A stretch of DNA of 64,000 nucleotides from Stomatohabitans albus (GTDB lineage: Bacteria > Actinomycetota > Nitriliruptoria > Euzebyales > Euzebyaceae): assembly GCF_036336025.1 (NCBI RefSeq), contig NZ_JAYKKE010000001.1:372001-436000 (forward strand), in the 5' to 3' direction. The notes under the pieces are model-generated. The model was not told the DNA's origin. It was given only the letters and a program-made list of their open reading frames with translations, and did not search any database. How positions within the stretch are numbered: position 1 is the stretch's first letter; each line of letters begins with the position of its first letter. Shown one piece after another: positions 44,686 through 56,249 of this stretch. The position numbers and the translations under genes are program-made.

Positions 44686-46446
44686 TTAGGCAGCTACAAG
44701 CCCATGGCTCCCTGCTTTGGCGAGGGCTCGCTCCTGTCGAGCGCTGATCACCCAAAGCCCTATGGTGATGGGCAAGAGAAGGATAAAGACAGCGGCGCTA
44801 AAGCTAGGCCAGGCCCGATCCATGACCGGCCAAATCATCCAGTTCGCCACGTTCATAACCGCTAAGGAACCCAATAGTGCAAAACGCCATACTGATGCGA
44901 TCTGTGGAACGAGGAGGAGCAGCACAACCCAGAGCACGGTGATGGTGAGCACAAATTGGACACTGAAAATGCGATTTGCCATCAACCACAGGGCAGGTGC
45001 AACCGTGGCACTGGTCCAAGCCATATGCGGTTTCCATGCTGCGATAAGTACAGGAAGTGTGATCGCAACCGCAACGAGGAGCATTGGCCAAGGACCTGCG
45101 TTGAGGTTTGGGCTATCAGACCAGGCATGGGAAGGCAGCCCAGCCAACCCGAGTGGATACAAAAACTGCCAGAGCAAACTCTCCCCCGTTACCCCACGAC
45201 CGGCGTGGAATAAGTAGGCGTCAAGTAGCGCTTGACGGCCAAGAGGGTCAAGTATCCATGGGAAGTGCGGCGCAGCAAATCCAACGATTGAACCAAAGCA
45301 CATCGTGAGGGCATAGCCCCACTTTTTGACCGCGATATACCCAAAGAACAGCACGATTGCCCCGATCCCTGGATACCACTTGGCTGCGGCAGCCAACCCA
45401 AATATCAGTGCACTGAGCACGACCTTCCAGGTGGCTTCTTCTTTATCGGGGCGAACAAGCAACAACGCCACAACAAGCAATGTGGTTGGTAGCGCATCAA
45501 ACCGGATCACAAGCCACATGGCACTCCACGGCAATAACCCGATATAAGCAACCAGCCAGCCATAGCGAGACCGCCCCAAAAGGAGCCACATCACGAATGC
45601 TGGAATAGCCATCACCGTGGCGGTAGCAAGTGAAGGAAATAGCCCAACCTTATTGATGAGTACGGCAATCAACCCAAATGTCCACACCGCAAGCGGTGGA
45701 TATTCAGGAGCTGGATTAATCGGTATCAGGCCCGTATTGAGTAGCTTTTCTCCGTACTCTTGGTACAAGAACACATCTCCCAGCCCTGGTCCACCCAACC
45801 AAGCGTTGATCAGTGGAGTGACCAGGGTGGTCACCAGTATCGCGCCGGCAAGCAGCCAAGGTGTTGGGCCCCAACGGTCGTGAGCTCGCCCCACCCACAA
45901 GGCACACGGGATCATCAGAACCGCATGGATTACCAGTGGTAGTGGCAACTGCACTAACCGCATATTCGCAATCATCGGCTCACCCCAAAAGAGAGCCTGG
46001 CCTAAGAGGGCGACGAGCACCATAAACCCAATTGGAATGGCTGGGTGAGAGCCCGTTCTAGGATAATCATTAGCTGGCGATGACGATGGCGAACTGTCCT
46101 GCGTGGTGTCGACGCCAACCCCCGATACTGTGTCTGCTGCCCGAACGGCTTCCACTGGTCCGGGTGCCTCACGGGTAGCGTCGTCAATAGGTTCCACAAC
46201 GGGCGGGGCCAAACTAAACCCAGGGGTTGTTTCGTCATCCGTTCGAGCCGTATCATCTTGTTCCACCGACTTGGGTGACTCATCGATTGCGGCTGCCAAC
46301 GTGGCGGCCACGGGGGTGTAGCCCACTTGGATGGTGCCGCCTTGGATAACCGCAGTGAGTCGACTGGGTTCGGTCTCTAGCTGCTTCTTAGGATCAGTAT
46401 CTGGTGTGAGATCAGATGCTGTTTTGCGATATACCCCATCAGTCAT
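44686..46446 (-). CDS. GT87-like mannosyltransferase with long hydrophilic N-terminus
   Basis: The 586-residue protein has a roughly 135-residue low-complexity acidic N-terminus (Thr/Asp/Ser/Pro-rich), then about twelve membrane segments. The first loop GGPGLGDVFLYQEYGEKLLNTGLIPINPAPEYPPLAVW carries the GT-C acidic residue and the YPPL motif of actinobacterial polyprenyl-phosphomannose-dependent (GT87) enzymes. It therefore probably adds mannose to a cell-envelope lipid or polysaccharide on the outer membrane face. It lies between rpsL and rpoC and is separated from rpoC by a terminator. The acidic N-terminal extension is unusual and may be cytoplasmic. Confidence 0.75.
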   Translation of the reverse strand: MTDGVYRKTASDLTPDTDPKKQLETEPSRLTAVIQGGTIQVGYTPVAATLAAAIDESPKSVEQDDTARTDDETTPGFSLAPPVVEPIDDATREAPGPVEAVRAADTVSGVGVDTTQDSSPSSSPANDYPRTGSHPAIPIGFMVLVALLGQALFWGEPMIANMRLVQLPLPLVIHAVLMIPCALWVGRAHDRWGPTPWLLAGAILVTTLVTPLINAWLGGPGLGDVFLYQEYGEKLLNTGLIPINPAPEYPPLAVWTFGLIAVLINKVGLFPSLATATVMAIPAFVMWLLLGRSRYGWLVAYIGLLPWSAMWLVIRFDALPTTLLVVALLLVRPDKEEATWKVVLSALIFGLAAAAKWYPGIGAIVLFFGYIAVKKWGYALTMCFGSIVGFAAPHFPWILDPLGRQALLDAYLFHAGRGVTGESLLWQFLYPLGLAGLPSHAWSDSPNLNAGPWPMLLVAVAITLPVLIAAWKPHMAWTSATVAPALWLMANRIFSVQFVLTITVLWVVLLLLVPQIASVWRFALLGSLAVMNVANWMIWPVMDRAWPSFSAAVFILLLPITIGLWVISARQERALAKAGSHGLVAA

Positions 46447-46468
46447 GCGCGTCAGTCTATGCCTAACA

Positions 46469-46502
46469 ACGAAAGACGGACCCTAATAAGGTCCGCCTTT
46501 CG
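46469..46502 (-). terminator. Terminator between rpoC and the GT87-like gene
   Basis: GAAAGACGGACC / GGTCCGCCTTTC pair with one mismatch around a 7-base loop, about 35 bases past the rpoC stop. Confidence 0.7.
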
Positions 46503-46535
46503 TGAATCAGTTGTACCTATTTGGAAGAAACGGGT

Positions 46536-49500
46536 CTATCCCCACACCTCAGATGCGCCCCAATCATCAAGGTTCCCAAAGGGATCCAAGGCAGCAGGGT
46601 CAATAATCTGTGATGGTGCTTCAGTGGGCACGGCATCAATTTCACGGTACCGACGCAGACCAGTACCGGCTGGAATCAACTTACCGATAATGACGTTTTC
46701 CTTCAGGCCGTTTAACTTGTCGCTCTTGCCTTCAATGGCCGCTTCGGTCAGCACTCGGGTGGTTTCTTGGAAGGAGGCCGCAGACAACCATGAGTCAGTT
46801 GCCAACGACGCCTTCGTGATACCCATCAGTGCTTGACGACCATTCGCCGGACGCAACCCTGCGTCAAGGGCTTCACGATTAACCCGTGCAAAGCGTAACC
46901 GGTCAACCATTTCGCCAGGCAGCAGATCCGTCTCACCCGGTTCAATAATGGATACACGGCGCAGCATCTGACGCACGATCAATTCGATGTGCTTATCGTG
47001 AATATTCACACCCTGGCTGCGGTACACCTCTTGAACTTCGTTCACGAGCAGGCGCTGCGTTTCACGCGCACCCACCCATTCGAGCATCTCATGGGGATCA
47101 ACGGAACCAACGGTCAGTTGATGACCGACACGCAGTTCCATGCCATCCTTCGTGCCCTCCGTCAGGCGGGCACGTGCAGGAACCACAATCTCAACAGGGT
47201 CATCATCACCCGATGGGGTGATCGTCAGCTTCATGTCACGCTCATCTTTTTCGATGGTCAGCGTGCCACTAAGCGGTGCAATTTCAGCCTTACCCTTCGG
47301 GCTACGGGCTTCGAACAATTCGACAACACGGGGTAAGCCGTGCGTGATGTCAGCGCCAGCCACACCACCGGAGTGGAAGGTACGCATCGTCAACTGGGTA
47401 CCAGGTTCACCAATGGATTGGGCCGCAACAATACCAACCGCCTCACCAATTTGAACCATGCGGTTTTCAGCAAGGGCGCGACCGTAGCACTTGGCACATA
47501 CCCCGACCTCACTTACACAGTTCAGCACGGAGAAACACTCAACAATACGATCGTTCTCACTAGGCTGGTGTGGCAAAAGTTCTTCAGTATCAGGGTGACG
47601 CCCATCAACAAGTGCCGCACGCATCGCACGGATTTCAACGTCAGCGATTTCGGTTCCCTTTGGTACGAGAATCTCATCGGTACCTGGGTAGTACACGTCT
47701 TTCGACAACACCCGACCAAACAGTGTTTGGGAATCGTGCTCACCAACGCTCATCTTGATCCCACGGTTCACCCCGCAGTCTTCTTCACGCACGATCAGAT
47801 CTTGGGCAATATCGACGAGACGACGGGTCAAGTACCCTGAGTCAGCAGTACGCAATGCCGTGTCAGCCAAGCCTTTGCGGGCGCCGTGGGTAGACACGAA
47901 GTATTCAAGCACTGACAAGCCTTCACGGAAGTTTGACTTGATGGGGCGCTCAATCACTTCACCACGAGGGTCAGCCACCAGGCCGCGCATACCAGCAATC
48001 TGCACAAGCTGCCCAACCGAACCACGCGCACCAGAGTTCGCCATCATCCAGATGGGGTTCAACTGATGGAAGTTTTCACTCATCGCGGTCTGGACTTGGT
48101 CTTTCGTTTCAGTCCAAATATTGACAAGCTCATTCTTGCGTTCTTCAGCGGTGATCCGGCCTTTTTCAAAGCGGCGTTCAATGGCGTCAGCGGCTTCATC
48201 GGCTGCCGCAACCAAACCGTCCTTGACAGGGGGTGGGGTCACATCAGCAATAGAGACCGTAACCCCTGAACGGCTGGAGTAGGTAAAGCCGATATCTTTC
48301 ATCTTGTCCAACACCACGGCCGTCGTTGCCATATCGAAGGTGTCAGAGCACTCATTCACCAAGCTGGCAAGGTTTTTCTTATCTTGCAGCTCGTTGGAAT
48401 AGGGCATGTCCTCTGGGAAGATTTCGTTGAACAACAAGCGTCCCGTTGTGGTAAGCACGCGCAAGCCCTTTGAGGACGTGTCCTTCAATAGGCGCATGTG
48501 CTTTTGTTCGCCAACAACCAACGTCTCAAGCTCTTCTTCGCTATAGCGATCATCGATGTCGTCGATCAGTGCATCTTCACGAACAACCTTGTTCGTCATG
48601 CGCACCACACACCAGTCTTGAAGATGCACGCGACCAGCATCTGCGGCGTTAATCGCTTCATCGATGCCACGGAAGATTGGAATATCGCTCGTCCCTTCCT
48701 TAATGGAGACCAGCACATCCTGGGTTGGCCGTTCACCTCGGGGAGTGTCCGATTCGGCATAGGTCAGGTAGTACGACCCCAACACCATGTCCTGAGACGG
48801 GGTAGCAAGCGGGCGGCCATTGGCCGGGCTCAAGATGTTATTTGCCGACAGCATCAAAATACGCGCTTCTGCTTGTGCTTCGGCACTCAGAGGTACGTGA
48901 ACGGCCATCTGGTCACCGTCGAAGTCTGCGTTAAATGCAGAACATACGAGCGGGTGAACCTGAATAGCTTTCCCTTCAACCAGTACGGGAATAAATGCCT
49001 GAATACCCAACCGGTGCAATGTAGGGGCACGGTTCAAGAACACAGGATGGTCAGCGATGACCTCTTCGAGCACATCCCACACGCCTGAACGCTGGCGCTC
49101 AACCATGCGCTTAGCACTCTTGATGTTCTGGGCAAAGTTCAAGTCAACCAGACGCTTCATCACGAATGGCTTAAATAACTCCAACGCCATCTTCTTGGGT
49201 AAGCCACATTCATGGATCTTGAGGTCAGGACCAACCACGATGACGGAACGACCGGAGTAGTCAACACGCTTACCCAACAGGTTTTGGCGGAAACGCCCCT
49301 GCTTGCCCTTCAAGTTGTCACTCAAGGACTTCAAGGCACGGTTACCGGCACCCGTAACAGGGCGGCCACGGCGACCGTTATCAAAGAGCGCGTCAACGGC
49401 TTCTTGCAGCATACGCTTTTCGTTGTTGACGATGATCTCGGGGGCACCAAGATCAAGCAGACGCTTCAACCGGTTATTGCGGTTGATAACGCGTCGGTAC

Positions 49501-50561
49501 AAGTCGTTCAGGTCACTCGTCGCAAAGCGCCCACCATCCAGTTGCACCATCGGGCGCAAGTCTGGGGGAATAACGGGCACGGCCTTTAAGACCATGGCAC
49601 GTGGGTCGTTACCCGTTGCACGGAAAGCTTCAACGACCTTCAACCGTTTCACGGCACGAGTAGCTTTTTGACTACGAGTCTTGCGCTTGCCGTTCTTGAT
49701 CTTTTCAGCTTCTTCGGCCAATACCTGGCGCAGTTCGGCTGCTTCAGTTTCAAAGTCGATATTGCCCAGAAGGTCACGAACCGCTTCGGCACCCATACCG
49801 CCAGTGAAATACTCACCAAAGCGGAATTGCAGCTCACGATAGGTCATTTCATCCATGACCAGGTCTTTTGGCTTAATCGAACGGAACAGGTCAAGGCTGT
49901 CACGAATACGTTCGATTTGTTCTTGGCCCCGTTCTTCTAGCTTGGCCAACTTCTTATCAAAGTCTTTACGGGTACGGCGAAGTACGTCAGCCTTTGCATC
50001 GTCCTTTTCTTGGGCGGCGAGTTCGGCTTCCATCTCGGCTTGCATCGCCTGAACTTCAGCTTCCAGCTCTTGTTCCATCAGCTTGATGTCCGCGTTGACC
50101 TCAGCCTCCAAGTTCGGGAGGTTCTCGGTCCGGGCATCTTCATTCACGCTGGTGATCACATAGCTGGCAAAGTAGATGACCTTTTCCAGGTTCTTGGGGG
50201 CCATGTCAAGCAGGTAACCCAAGCGTGAGGGCACCCCTTTGAAATACCAAATATGGGTGACTGGTGCGGCTAATTCGATGTGGCCCATGCGTTCACGACG
50301 CACCTTGGAGCGTGTAATTTCCACCCCGCAACGTTCGCAGATAATGCCCTTAAAACGAACCCGCTTGTACTTACCACACTGGCATTCCCAGTCACGGGTT
50401 GGCCCAAAAATCTTCTCGTCGAAAAGGCCTTCCTTCTCAGGACGCAAGGTGCGGTAGTTAATCGTTTCAGGCTTACGGACTTCACCGTTAGACCAGGCGC
50501 GGATCTGATCCTCAGTCGCCAGGCTAATTCTCAATTCATCGAAGTTGTTGACATCGAGCAT
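46536..50561 (-). CDS. rpoC: RNA polymerase beta-prime subunit
   Basis: The 1341-residue catalytic subunit has the N-terminal zinc-finger segment [22 protein letters not shown], the [16 protein letters not shown] region, the catalytic [12 protein letters not shown], and the C-terminal [27 protein letters not shown]. It also carries a coiled-coil insert rich in Glu/Lys/Ala (about 150-220), typical of actinobacteria. AAGGAGG precedes the ATG. It starts 82 bases after the rpoB stop. Confidence 0.98.
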   Translation of the reverse strand: MLDVNNFDELRISLATEDQIRAWSNGEVRKPETINYRTLRPEKEGLFDEKIFGPTRDWECQCGKYKRVRFKGIICERCGVEITRSKVRRERMGHIELAAPVTHIWYFKGVPSRLGYLLDMAPKNLEKVIYFASYVITSVNEDARTENLPNLEAEVNADIKLMEQELEAEVQAMQAEMEAELAAQEKDDAKADVLRRTRKDFDKKLAKLEERGQEQIERIRDSLDLFRSIKPKDLVMDEMTYRELQFRFGEYFTGGMGAEAVRDLLGNIDFETEAAELRQVLAEEAEKIKNGKRKTRSQKATRAVKRLKVVEAFRATGNDPRAMVLKAVPVIPPDLRPMVQLDGGRFATSDLNDLYRRVINRNNRLKRLLDLGAPEIIVNNEKRMLQEAVDALFDNGRRGRPVTGAGNRALKSLSDNLKGKQGRFRQNLLGKRVDYSGRSVIVVGPDLKIHECGLPKKMALELFKPFVMKRLVDLNFAQNIKSAKRMVERQRSGVWDVLEEVIADHPVFLNRAPTLHRLGIQAFIPVLVEGKAIQVHPLVCSAFNADFDGDQMAVHVPLSAEAQAEARILMLSANNILSPANGRPLATPSQDMVLGSYYLTYAESDTPRGERPTQDVLVSIKEGTSDIPIFRGIDEAINAADAGRVHLQDWCVVRMTNKVVREDALIDDIDDRYSEEELETLVVGEQKHMRLLKDTSSKGLRVLTTTGRLLFNEIFPEDMPYSNELQDKKNLASLVNECSDTFDMATTAVVLDKMKDIGFTYSSRSGVTVSIADVTPPPVKDGLVAAADEAADAIERRFEKGRITAEERKNELVNIWTETKDQVQTAMSENFHQLNPIWMMANSGARGSVGQLVQIAGMRGLVADPRGEVIERPIKSNFREGLSVLEYFVSTHGARKGLADTALRTADSGYLTRRLVDIAQDLIVREEDCGVNRGIKMSVGEHDSQTLFGRVLSKDVYYPGTDEILVPKGTEIADVEIRAMRAALVDGRHPDTEELLPHQPSENDRIVECFSVLNCVSEVGVCAKCYGRALAENRMVQIGEAVGIVAAQSIGEPGTQLTMRTFHSGGVAGADITHGLPRVVELFEARSPKGKAEIAPLSGTLTIEKDERDMKLTITPSGDDDPVEIVVPARARLTEGTKDGMELRVGHQLTVGSVDPHEMLEWVGARETQRLLVNEVQEVYRSQGVNIHDKHIELIVRQMLRRVSIIEPGETDLLPGEMVDRLRFARVNREALDAGLRPANGRQALMGITKASLATDSWLSAASFQETTRVLTEAAIEGKSDKLNGLKENVIIGKLIPAGTGLRRYREIDAVPTEAPSQIIDPAALDPFGNLDDWGASEVWG

Positions 50562-50643
50562 GTGGTTCCTCCTTTTAGGAACAACCCCCGTGCACGCGGG
50601 GGGCCAGGCAACCTGACATGCAGGTGCCCGGCATTAATCCTGG

Positions 50644-53600
50644 CTAGCTGACAGCCTCGCTGCGTTCGGGACGGCTGAGGTTGATACCCAATTCTTCGGC
50701 AGCACGGAAGGCTTCACCGTCTGGGTCACGTAATTCGATGGTTTCACCGGGTGCGCTAAGGACCTCAACGTTCAGGCAGAGACTCTGCATTTCCTTGACA
50801 AGCACCTTGAAGGATTCGGGGATACCTGGTTCAGGGATATTCTCACCCTTCACAATGCTCTCATACACCTTCACACGACCAACAACGTCATCAGACTTAA
50901 CGGTCAGCATTTCCTGTAGGGCGTATGCGGCACCATAGGCCTCCAACGCCCACACTTCCATCTCCCCGAAGCGCTGGCCACCGAACTGGGCCTTACCACC
51001 CAACGGCTGCTGCGTAATCATCGAGTACGGACCAGTCGAGCGGGCATGCAGCTTGTCGTCTACCAGGTGGTGGAGCTTCAAGATGTACATGTAGCCAACC
51101 GTGATGCGCTGATCGACTGGTTCACCAGTACGACCATCAAAGACCACCGCCTTACCAGTTTCATTCACAATCTGGCGACCATCGGCACCGGCATTCGTGT
51201 GGGCTAGCAGGTCGATCAACTCGTCTTCCCGACACCCGTCAAAGACCGGTGTGGCAAGCTTTTGACGACCCATGGCCAGCTTGTCATCACCCCAGTTCAT
51301 GCGGTCAAACCACTCTGGACGCTCGTCGAAGCTCCACCCATTGGCGGCAACCCAACCCAAGTGGGTTTCAAGGACCTGCCCGATATTCATACGCGAAGGC
51401 ACACCCATGGGGTTCAACACGATATCAACGGGCGTACCGTCTTGTAAGAACGGCATATCTTCAACGGGAAGGATCTTGGAGATCACACCCTTGTTCCCGT
51501 GACGACCTGCGAGTTTGTCACCCACACTGATCTTGCGCTTTTGGGCAACGAATACGCGCACCAGGTCGTTGACCGCCGGCTGCATTTCATCCCCATCTTC
51601 ACGGCTTTGAGTACGAACACCGATGACGATACCCGTGTCACCGTGTGGCACTTTCAGGCTCGTATCGCGCACTTCACGTGCTTTTTCACCGAAGATGGCA
51701 CGCAACAGGCGTTCTTCGGGAGTCAGTTCAGTTTCACCCTTTGGGGTAACCTTGCCGACAAGGATGTCACCGGGGTGCACTTCAGCACCGATACGCACGA
51801 TGCCACGTTCATCCAGGTTCGAAAGCATTTCTTCGCTGACATTGGGAATATCACGCGTCAGCTCTTCAGGACCGAGTTTCGTGTCACGGGCGTCAATCTC
51901 GAACTTCTCGATGTGGATAGAGGTCATCACATCGTCACGCACTAGGCGTTCACTCAAGATGATCGCATCTTCGTAGTTGAACCCTTCCCATGACATGAAG
52001 GCAACGAGGAGATTCTGGCCCAATGCCATTTCCCCGTCTTGGGTACACGGCCCGTCAGCGATGACCTGACCGGGAGCGATTTCATCACCAAGCTCAACAA
52101 GCGGTTTCTGGTTGTAGCACGTTGACGCATTCGTGCGTCCGAACTTCGTGAGGAAGTACTTTTCAAGCCCGTTGTCGTTCTTGAGGTAAATACGGTCGGC
52201 ACTCACCTCAACAACCAAGCCACCTTCTTTGGCAACCACAACGTCACCGGCATCACGGGCGGCCTTCCCTTCAAGGCCGGTACCAACATATGGGCTATCA
52301 GACACAAGCAGCGGCACCGCCTGGCGTTGCATGTTCGTACCCATCAACGCACGGTTCGCGTCGTCGTGTTCTAAGAACGGGATAAGGGCTGCAGCTACAG
52401 ACACAATCTGACGTGGGCTCACGTCCATAAATTGCACTTCGCTGGGCGGCACTTCGCGTGGGTTACCACTTCCTGCAACACGAACCAAGATACGGTCATC
52501 GGTGAAGTTGCCGTCCTGGTCAACTGTGGCATTCGCCTGGGCAATGTTGTACCGGTCTTCTTCATCAGCGGTCAAGTAGCTGATCTCATCCGTTACACGA
52601 CCATCAACGACCTTACGGTACGGCGTTTGGATAAATCCAAAATCATTCAGTCGGGCATAGGTTGCCAGCGACCCGATCAACCCAATATTGGGACCTTCAG
52701 GTGTCTCAATCGGACACATGCGGCCATAGTGAGATGGGTGCACGTCACGAACTTCGAACCCAGCGCGTTCACGGCTCAACCCGCCCGGCCCCAAGGCGCT
52801 TAACCGACGCTTGTGCGTCAACCCAGACAGCGGGTTCGTTTGGTCCATGAACTGGCTCAGCTGGCTGGCGCCAAAGAACTCCTTCAGCGCTGCAGTGACC
52901 GGACGAATGTTGATCAGGCTTTGGGGTGTGATGGTTTCAACATCCTGGGTTGTCATGCGTTCCTTGACAACCCGTTCCATACGGCTAAGCCCGATACGCA
53001 TCTGGTTTTGAATAAGCTCACCAACACTGCGCAAACGACGGTTACCAAAGTGGTCAATATCGTCGGTGGTATAGCCTTCCTGGCCACCAGCTAAGCGCAG
53101 CAAGTAACTCATCGTCGCCAAGACGTCTTCCTTGGTCAAGGCATATTCGATTGGTGACGGCGCTTCACCAGCCAGGCTCAGTTCACGCACCAGGTGCTTG
53201 GGACCTTGTTCAGCCGCTTGTAACCGTTCAGCATGGGCAGTGTCATCAGCAAATGCGGTGGCTTCTTCCATCGTGCGCAAACCCAAACGAATCTGCTCGG
53301 GGCTGATTTTCTTGTTTAGCTTGTAGCGTCCAACGCGCGCCAGGTCATAGCGCTTATTAGAGAAGAAGTAGTTAATAACAAGGTTGCCCGCAGATTCATG
53401 GGTCTGGGGTTCACCTGGACGGACACGTTTGAAGATTTCCTTCAGCGCATCACCTGGAGTACGTACCGTATCCTTTGCCAGCGTCTGATCAAGAATCTGA
53501 CGGACATTGCGCTGCACTTCGGTGAAGGATTCGGTATCACCGTTTACCCCGAAGAACTCAAGGATTTCGGAATCACTAACTTCACTCGTCAAGACATCCT

Positions 53601-54246
53601 CAGGCGCAATTTCATAGGCCTGCGTTTCGTCGTTGTACACGATGCCCTTCAACGCCCGGTACAGCACCGTCAAGTGCTGACGACGCTTGCGGTCAACACG
53701 TACCCCAGCAAAGCCGCGCTTATCAACTTCCATTTCTAACCAGGCACCACGGCTGGGGATCACGCGACAACCCCACACGTCACGGCCGGTCAGTTTGTCT
53801 AATCCAACGTCAAAGTAGACACCAGGGCTACGAACTAGCTGGCTCACCACGATACGTTCAGTCCCGTTGATGATGAAGGTACCTTTGTCCGTCATCATCG
53901 GGAAGTCACCCATAAATACGCGCATGGACTTAATTTCACCGGTCATCGCATTGATGAACTCGGCGGTCACAAATAGCGGCGCGGCATAGGTCTGGTCTTT
54001 TTCGCGGCAGTCGTCAATTGAATACTTAGGCGCGTCAAACCAATGGTCAGTAATACTGAGGGCCATGTTGCCCCCAAAGTCTTCGATAGGGCTGAGCTCT
54101 TCAAATACTTCGCCGAGCCCCACCTCCTTTAACCATTCAAAACTTTCTCGCTGGATGGCAACCAAATCAAGGTTGTCTATTGGCATTGGTTCGTCAATCT
54201 TGGCGAACGACAGGCGGGAGGCCGGGGCACTGGTGAGCGTCGACAA
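50644..54246 (-). CDS. rpoB: RNA polymerase beta subunit, TTG start
   Basis: The 1200-residue subunit begins with LSFAKIDEP and [15 protein letters not shown]. The rifampicin region [34 protein letters not shown] is of the sensitive type, and [30 protein letters not shown] is near the end. The TTG at 54246 lies nine bases behind AGGAG and keeps the conserved SFAKIDEP; the next in-frame ATG would remove it. A frame reaching 54333 has no family support. The rplJ-rplL genes that usually precede it are not in this window. Confidence 0.95.
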   Translation of the reverse strand: MSTLTSAPASRLSFAKIDEPMPIDNLDLVAIQRESFEWLKEVGLGEVFEELSPIEDFGGNMALSITDHWFDAPKYSIDDCREKDQTYAAPLFVTAEFINAMTGEIKSMRVFMGDFPMMTDKGTFIINGTERIVVSQLVRSPGVYFDVGLDKLTGRDVWGCRVIPSRGAWLEMEVDKRGFAGVRVDRKRRQHLTVLYRALKGIVYNDETQAYEIAPEDVLTSEVSDSEILEFFGVNGDTESFTEVQRNVRQILDQTLAKDTVRTPGDALKEIFKRVRPGEPQTHESAGNLVINYFFSNKRYDLARVGRYKLNKKISPEQIRLGLRTMEEATAFADDTAHAERLQAAEQGPKHLVRELSLAGEAPSPIEYALTKEDVLATMSYLLRLAGGQEGYTTDDIDHFGNRRLRSVGELIQNQMRIGLSRMERVVKERMTTQDVETITPQSLINIRPVTAALKEFFGASQLSQFMDQTNPLSGLTHKRRLSALGPGGLSRERAGFEVRDVHPSHYGRMCPIETPEGPNIGLIGSLATYARLNDFGFIQTPYRKVVDGRVTDEISYLTADEEDRYNIAQANATVDQDGNFTDDRILVRVAGSGNPREVPPSEVQFMDVSPRQIVSVAAALIPFLEHDDANRALMGTNMQRQAVPLLVSDSPYVGTGLEGKAARDAGDVVVAKEGGLVVEVSADRIYLKNDNGLEKYFLTKFGRTNASTCYNQKPLVELGDEIAPGQVIADGPCTQDGEMALGQNLLVAFMSWEGFNYEDAIILSERLVRDDVMTSIHIEKFEIDARDTKLGPEELTRDIPNVSEEMLSNLDERGIVRIGAEVHPGDILVGKVTPKGETELTPEERLLRAIFGEKAREVRDTSLKVPHGDTGIVIGVRTQSREDGDEMQPAVNDLVRVFVAQKRKISVGDKLAGRHGNKGVISKILPVEDMPFLQDGTPVDIVLNPMGVPSRMNIGQVLETHLGWVAANGWSFDERPEWFDRMNWGDDKLAMGRQKLATPVFDGCREDELIDLLAHTNAGADGRQIVNETGKAVVFDGRTGEPVDQRITVGYMYILKLHHLVDDKLHARSTGPYSMITQQPLGGKAQFGGQRFGEMEVWALEAYGAAYALQEMLTVKSDDVVGRVKVYESIVKGENIPEPGIPESFKVLVKEMQSLCLNVEVLSAPGETIELRDPDGEAFRAAEELGINLSRPERSEAVS

Positions 54247-54643
54247 GGCGGAGTACTCCTGATTACGGCGGTGGCAAGGCGATGAGCCTTGATTTTCCAA
54301 CGGGCTACCGGTCGCTGGCTGGAACCGTCGCATATACCTCTGTAGACAACGATAGGCAGCCTACGGATACCGTAGCTGCGGTTTCGAGTTCGAAGATATG
54401 CAGTGTCCCAACGTGCGTGACCTTATAGCCCAAAAGGGCGACGGCCCACTATAGGCCCCTTTGCCGTGCGCGCAATACCTCATTATTGTCCCAATGTCAA
54501 GGATCACCCCCTTATACGGGCGCGCCATTTGGACAATGTTGAAGAAACGCCAAGGTCGCTACCGTTTTGGTATCGGCGGATTTACAAGCAGATTTACCCC
54601 CGTTTTTACCGCCTAAATACCATACATGCCACTGGAGGTTCCT
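54247..54643. other. Divergent promoter region of rpoB and the CWB2-CAP gene
   Basis: No gene is seen. For rpoB (minus), TTGACA at 54500-54495 is followed 17 bases later by TATTGC, a weak -10, and TATAGT near 54452 is an alternative. The plus side holds GGAGG (54634-54638) before the CWB2-CAP start, preceded by a segment (ACCATACATG) resembling the 14-bp repeat near 33717. Confidence 0.45.
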
Positions 54644-56191
54644 ATGTACCGGAGCACAAGCGTCTTGTTCACCGTTGCGGCACTTGTTTCGCTCGCCCAG
54701 GTTGCGGGTGCGCAGAACCTTCACCTTGACGCTACCCAAGCAAATCCCAGCGAACCGCGTGTAATGGCGAATAGGAGTGAAGACACCCTATCGGTTAAAC
54801 AGCAATCACCCACCCCCCAACGTTCCTCCATCGAGGTGGCCGGCCTTGAGTGGTCCCAGCAGGTTGATGCTGCTACGACCGTGCTTATCGCCACCACGGC
54901 TACCCCTGCAGACGCATTGACGTCTGGCGTATTACAAGGCTCTTACGAAGCCCCGCTTCTCTTTGCGGACCCCAAGCGCGGGCTGAATGTGGCCACATTG
55001 GCTGAGATTCGACGGCTCGGGGCAAAACAAGCCTTCATTCTTGGTGGGCCAGCATCAGTTCCACTCGCCGTTGAACACCAGTTGGATGGTCTTGCGGTGA
55101 AGCGGCTCCACGGCCCGACACGTATCGAAACTGCCTTAGCTGTTGCTCAAGTGGTCTCATCCCCGACCGACCCTTTTACCGGGTTGGCGAAGGCAACCTC
55201 AAGCGCACCGCAAGGCGCCCTCCTCATACGCTCACTCGACCCAACGAATGCCAGTGACCCAACGGCCGAGTTTGGTGACGCCTTAGGGGCTGGAGCGTTG
55301 GCCGCACAAACGAAACAGGTGGTGCTGCTAACCCCAACTAATGAACTCAATGCCGGGGTAAAGGACTATCTCAAAACGTATCCAGCCTTGCCCGTTCATA
55401 TTGTTGGTGGTCCTCAAGCAATTAACGACCACGTTGTCAGTGAGATTCCGGCAAGTCACCCTAAGCGGCGGTTAAGTGGTGCAAGCCGCGCTGAAACAGC
55501 GGTCGAACTTGCACAATCCTCTAGTATCCGTCCTAAAGGCATTACCGTTCTTGACGGGTTCAGCAAGGACAGTTGGGCTGTTGGGTTAGCAGGTGCTCGC
55601 TACACCAGTGCGCATAGTCATGCGCTCGTTGTGGTGCACCGTGACCATACCAATACCCATGTAAGTCAGGCGCTTCAACGACTGCAGTTGGGATCACAAC
55701 TGCCGGTGTATCTCGGTCGAGGCATTACGACCTTACGTGCTCGCCCTGGGCAGGTGGACCGGCTGCCATCGCCGTTCGTGTATATCGATTTAGCCGCCGA
55801 AGCCGATGGGATGCACCATTTAAATAATGCGCGCCAAGCAAGGAACCTATCACCGGTGACTCGCCACGCGGCGCTAGATGCCTCTGCTCAGCAATGGAGC
55901 CAGGCGATGCTCAAGGCTAATAAGATCTCTCATGCACCTGACTGGAGCGCTCAGATCGCCCAGGTCATCCATGCCAATCCTCAGGTTGGTTTTGGCCATC
56001 CTCTTGCCGAGAATGTGGTTATACACCCCAATGTGGGGTCGAATACCGGACGAGGTATGCACGACACCTGGATGGGTTCACGCGGCCATGCCAACAATAT
56101 GTTGCGAACCGAAGCGGCCTACGTTGGATATGGTGTGGTCTGTGACCTCAATACGTGTTACGGCACACAACGCTTTACCACTCAGCGCTAA
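54644..56191 (+). CDS. Exported CWB2-repeat protein with a CAP (SCP-like) domain
   Basis: The 515-residue protein has a signal peptide (MYRSTSVLFTVAALVSLAQVAGAQ), a short linker, CWB2 repeats over about 60-375 (DAATTVLIATTATPADALTSGVL; KQAFILGGPASVPLAVEHQL; HGPTRIETALAVAQV; PVHIVGGPQAIN), and a C-terminal CAP domain from about 395 (LNNARQARNLSPVTRHAALDASAQQWSQAM ... HAPDW ... GHPLAENV ... TWMGSRGHANNML). CAP domains occur in secreted proteins of varied function; HxxDW, LAENV and GHANNML are their landmarks. ATG 54644 is chosen because GGAGG lies five bases upstream and it opens the signal peptide. It is divergent from rpoB. Confidence 0.9.
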   Translation: MYRSTSVLFTVAALVSLAQVAGAQNLHLDATQANPSEPRVMANRSEDTLSVKQQSPTPQRSSIEVAGLEWSQQVDAATTVLIATTATPADALTSGVLQGSYEAPLLFADPKRGLNVATLAEIRRLGAKQAFILGGPASVPLAVEHQLDGLAVKRLHGPTRIETALAVAQVVSSPTDPFTGLAKATSSAPQGALLIRSLDPTNASDPTAEFGDALGAGALAAQTKQVVLLTPTNELNAGVKDYLKTYPALPVHIVGGPQAINDHVVSEIPASHPKRRLSGASRAETAVELAQSSSIRPKGITVLDGFSKDSWAVGLAGARYTSAHSHALVVVHRDHTNTHVSQALQRLQLGSQLPVYLGRGITTLRARPGQVDRLPSPFVYIDLAAEADGMHHLNNARQARNLSPVTRHAALDASAQQWSQAMLKANKISHAPDWSAQIAQVIHANPQVGFGHPLAENVVIHPNVGSNTGRGMHDTWMGSRGHANNMLRTEAAYVGYGVVCDLNTCYGTQRFTTQR

Positions 56192-56224
56192 GGCCATTCA
56201 ACCCTCTTGAGCCTGGCTAGCGTC

Positions 56225-56249
56225 GGCCTCTACGGTCATGGTAGAGGCC
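56225..56249 (+). terminator. Terminator of the CWB2-CAP gene
   Basis: GGCCTCTAC / GTAGAGGCC form a 9-bp stem with a 7-base loop, 33 bases past the stop codon, followed by GTTTAC. Confidence 0.65.

Noticed and set aside
54247-54333. Longer RpoB N-terminus from 54333
   Set aside because: The extra residues ([15 protein letters not shown]) match no RpoB; the TTG at 54246 has a proper ribosome-binding site.
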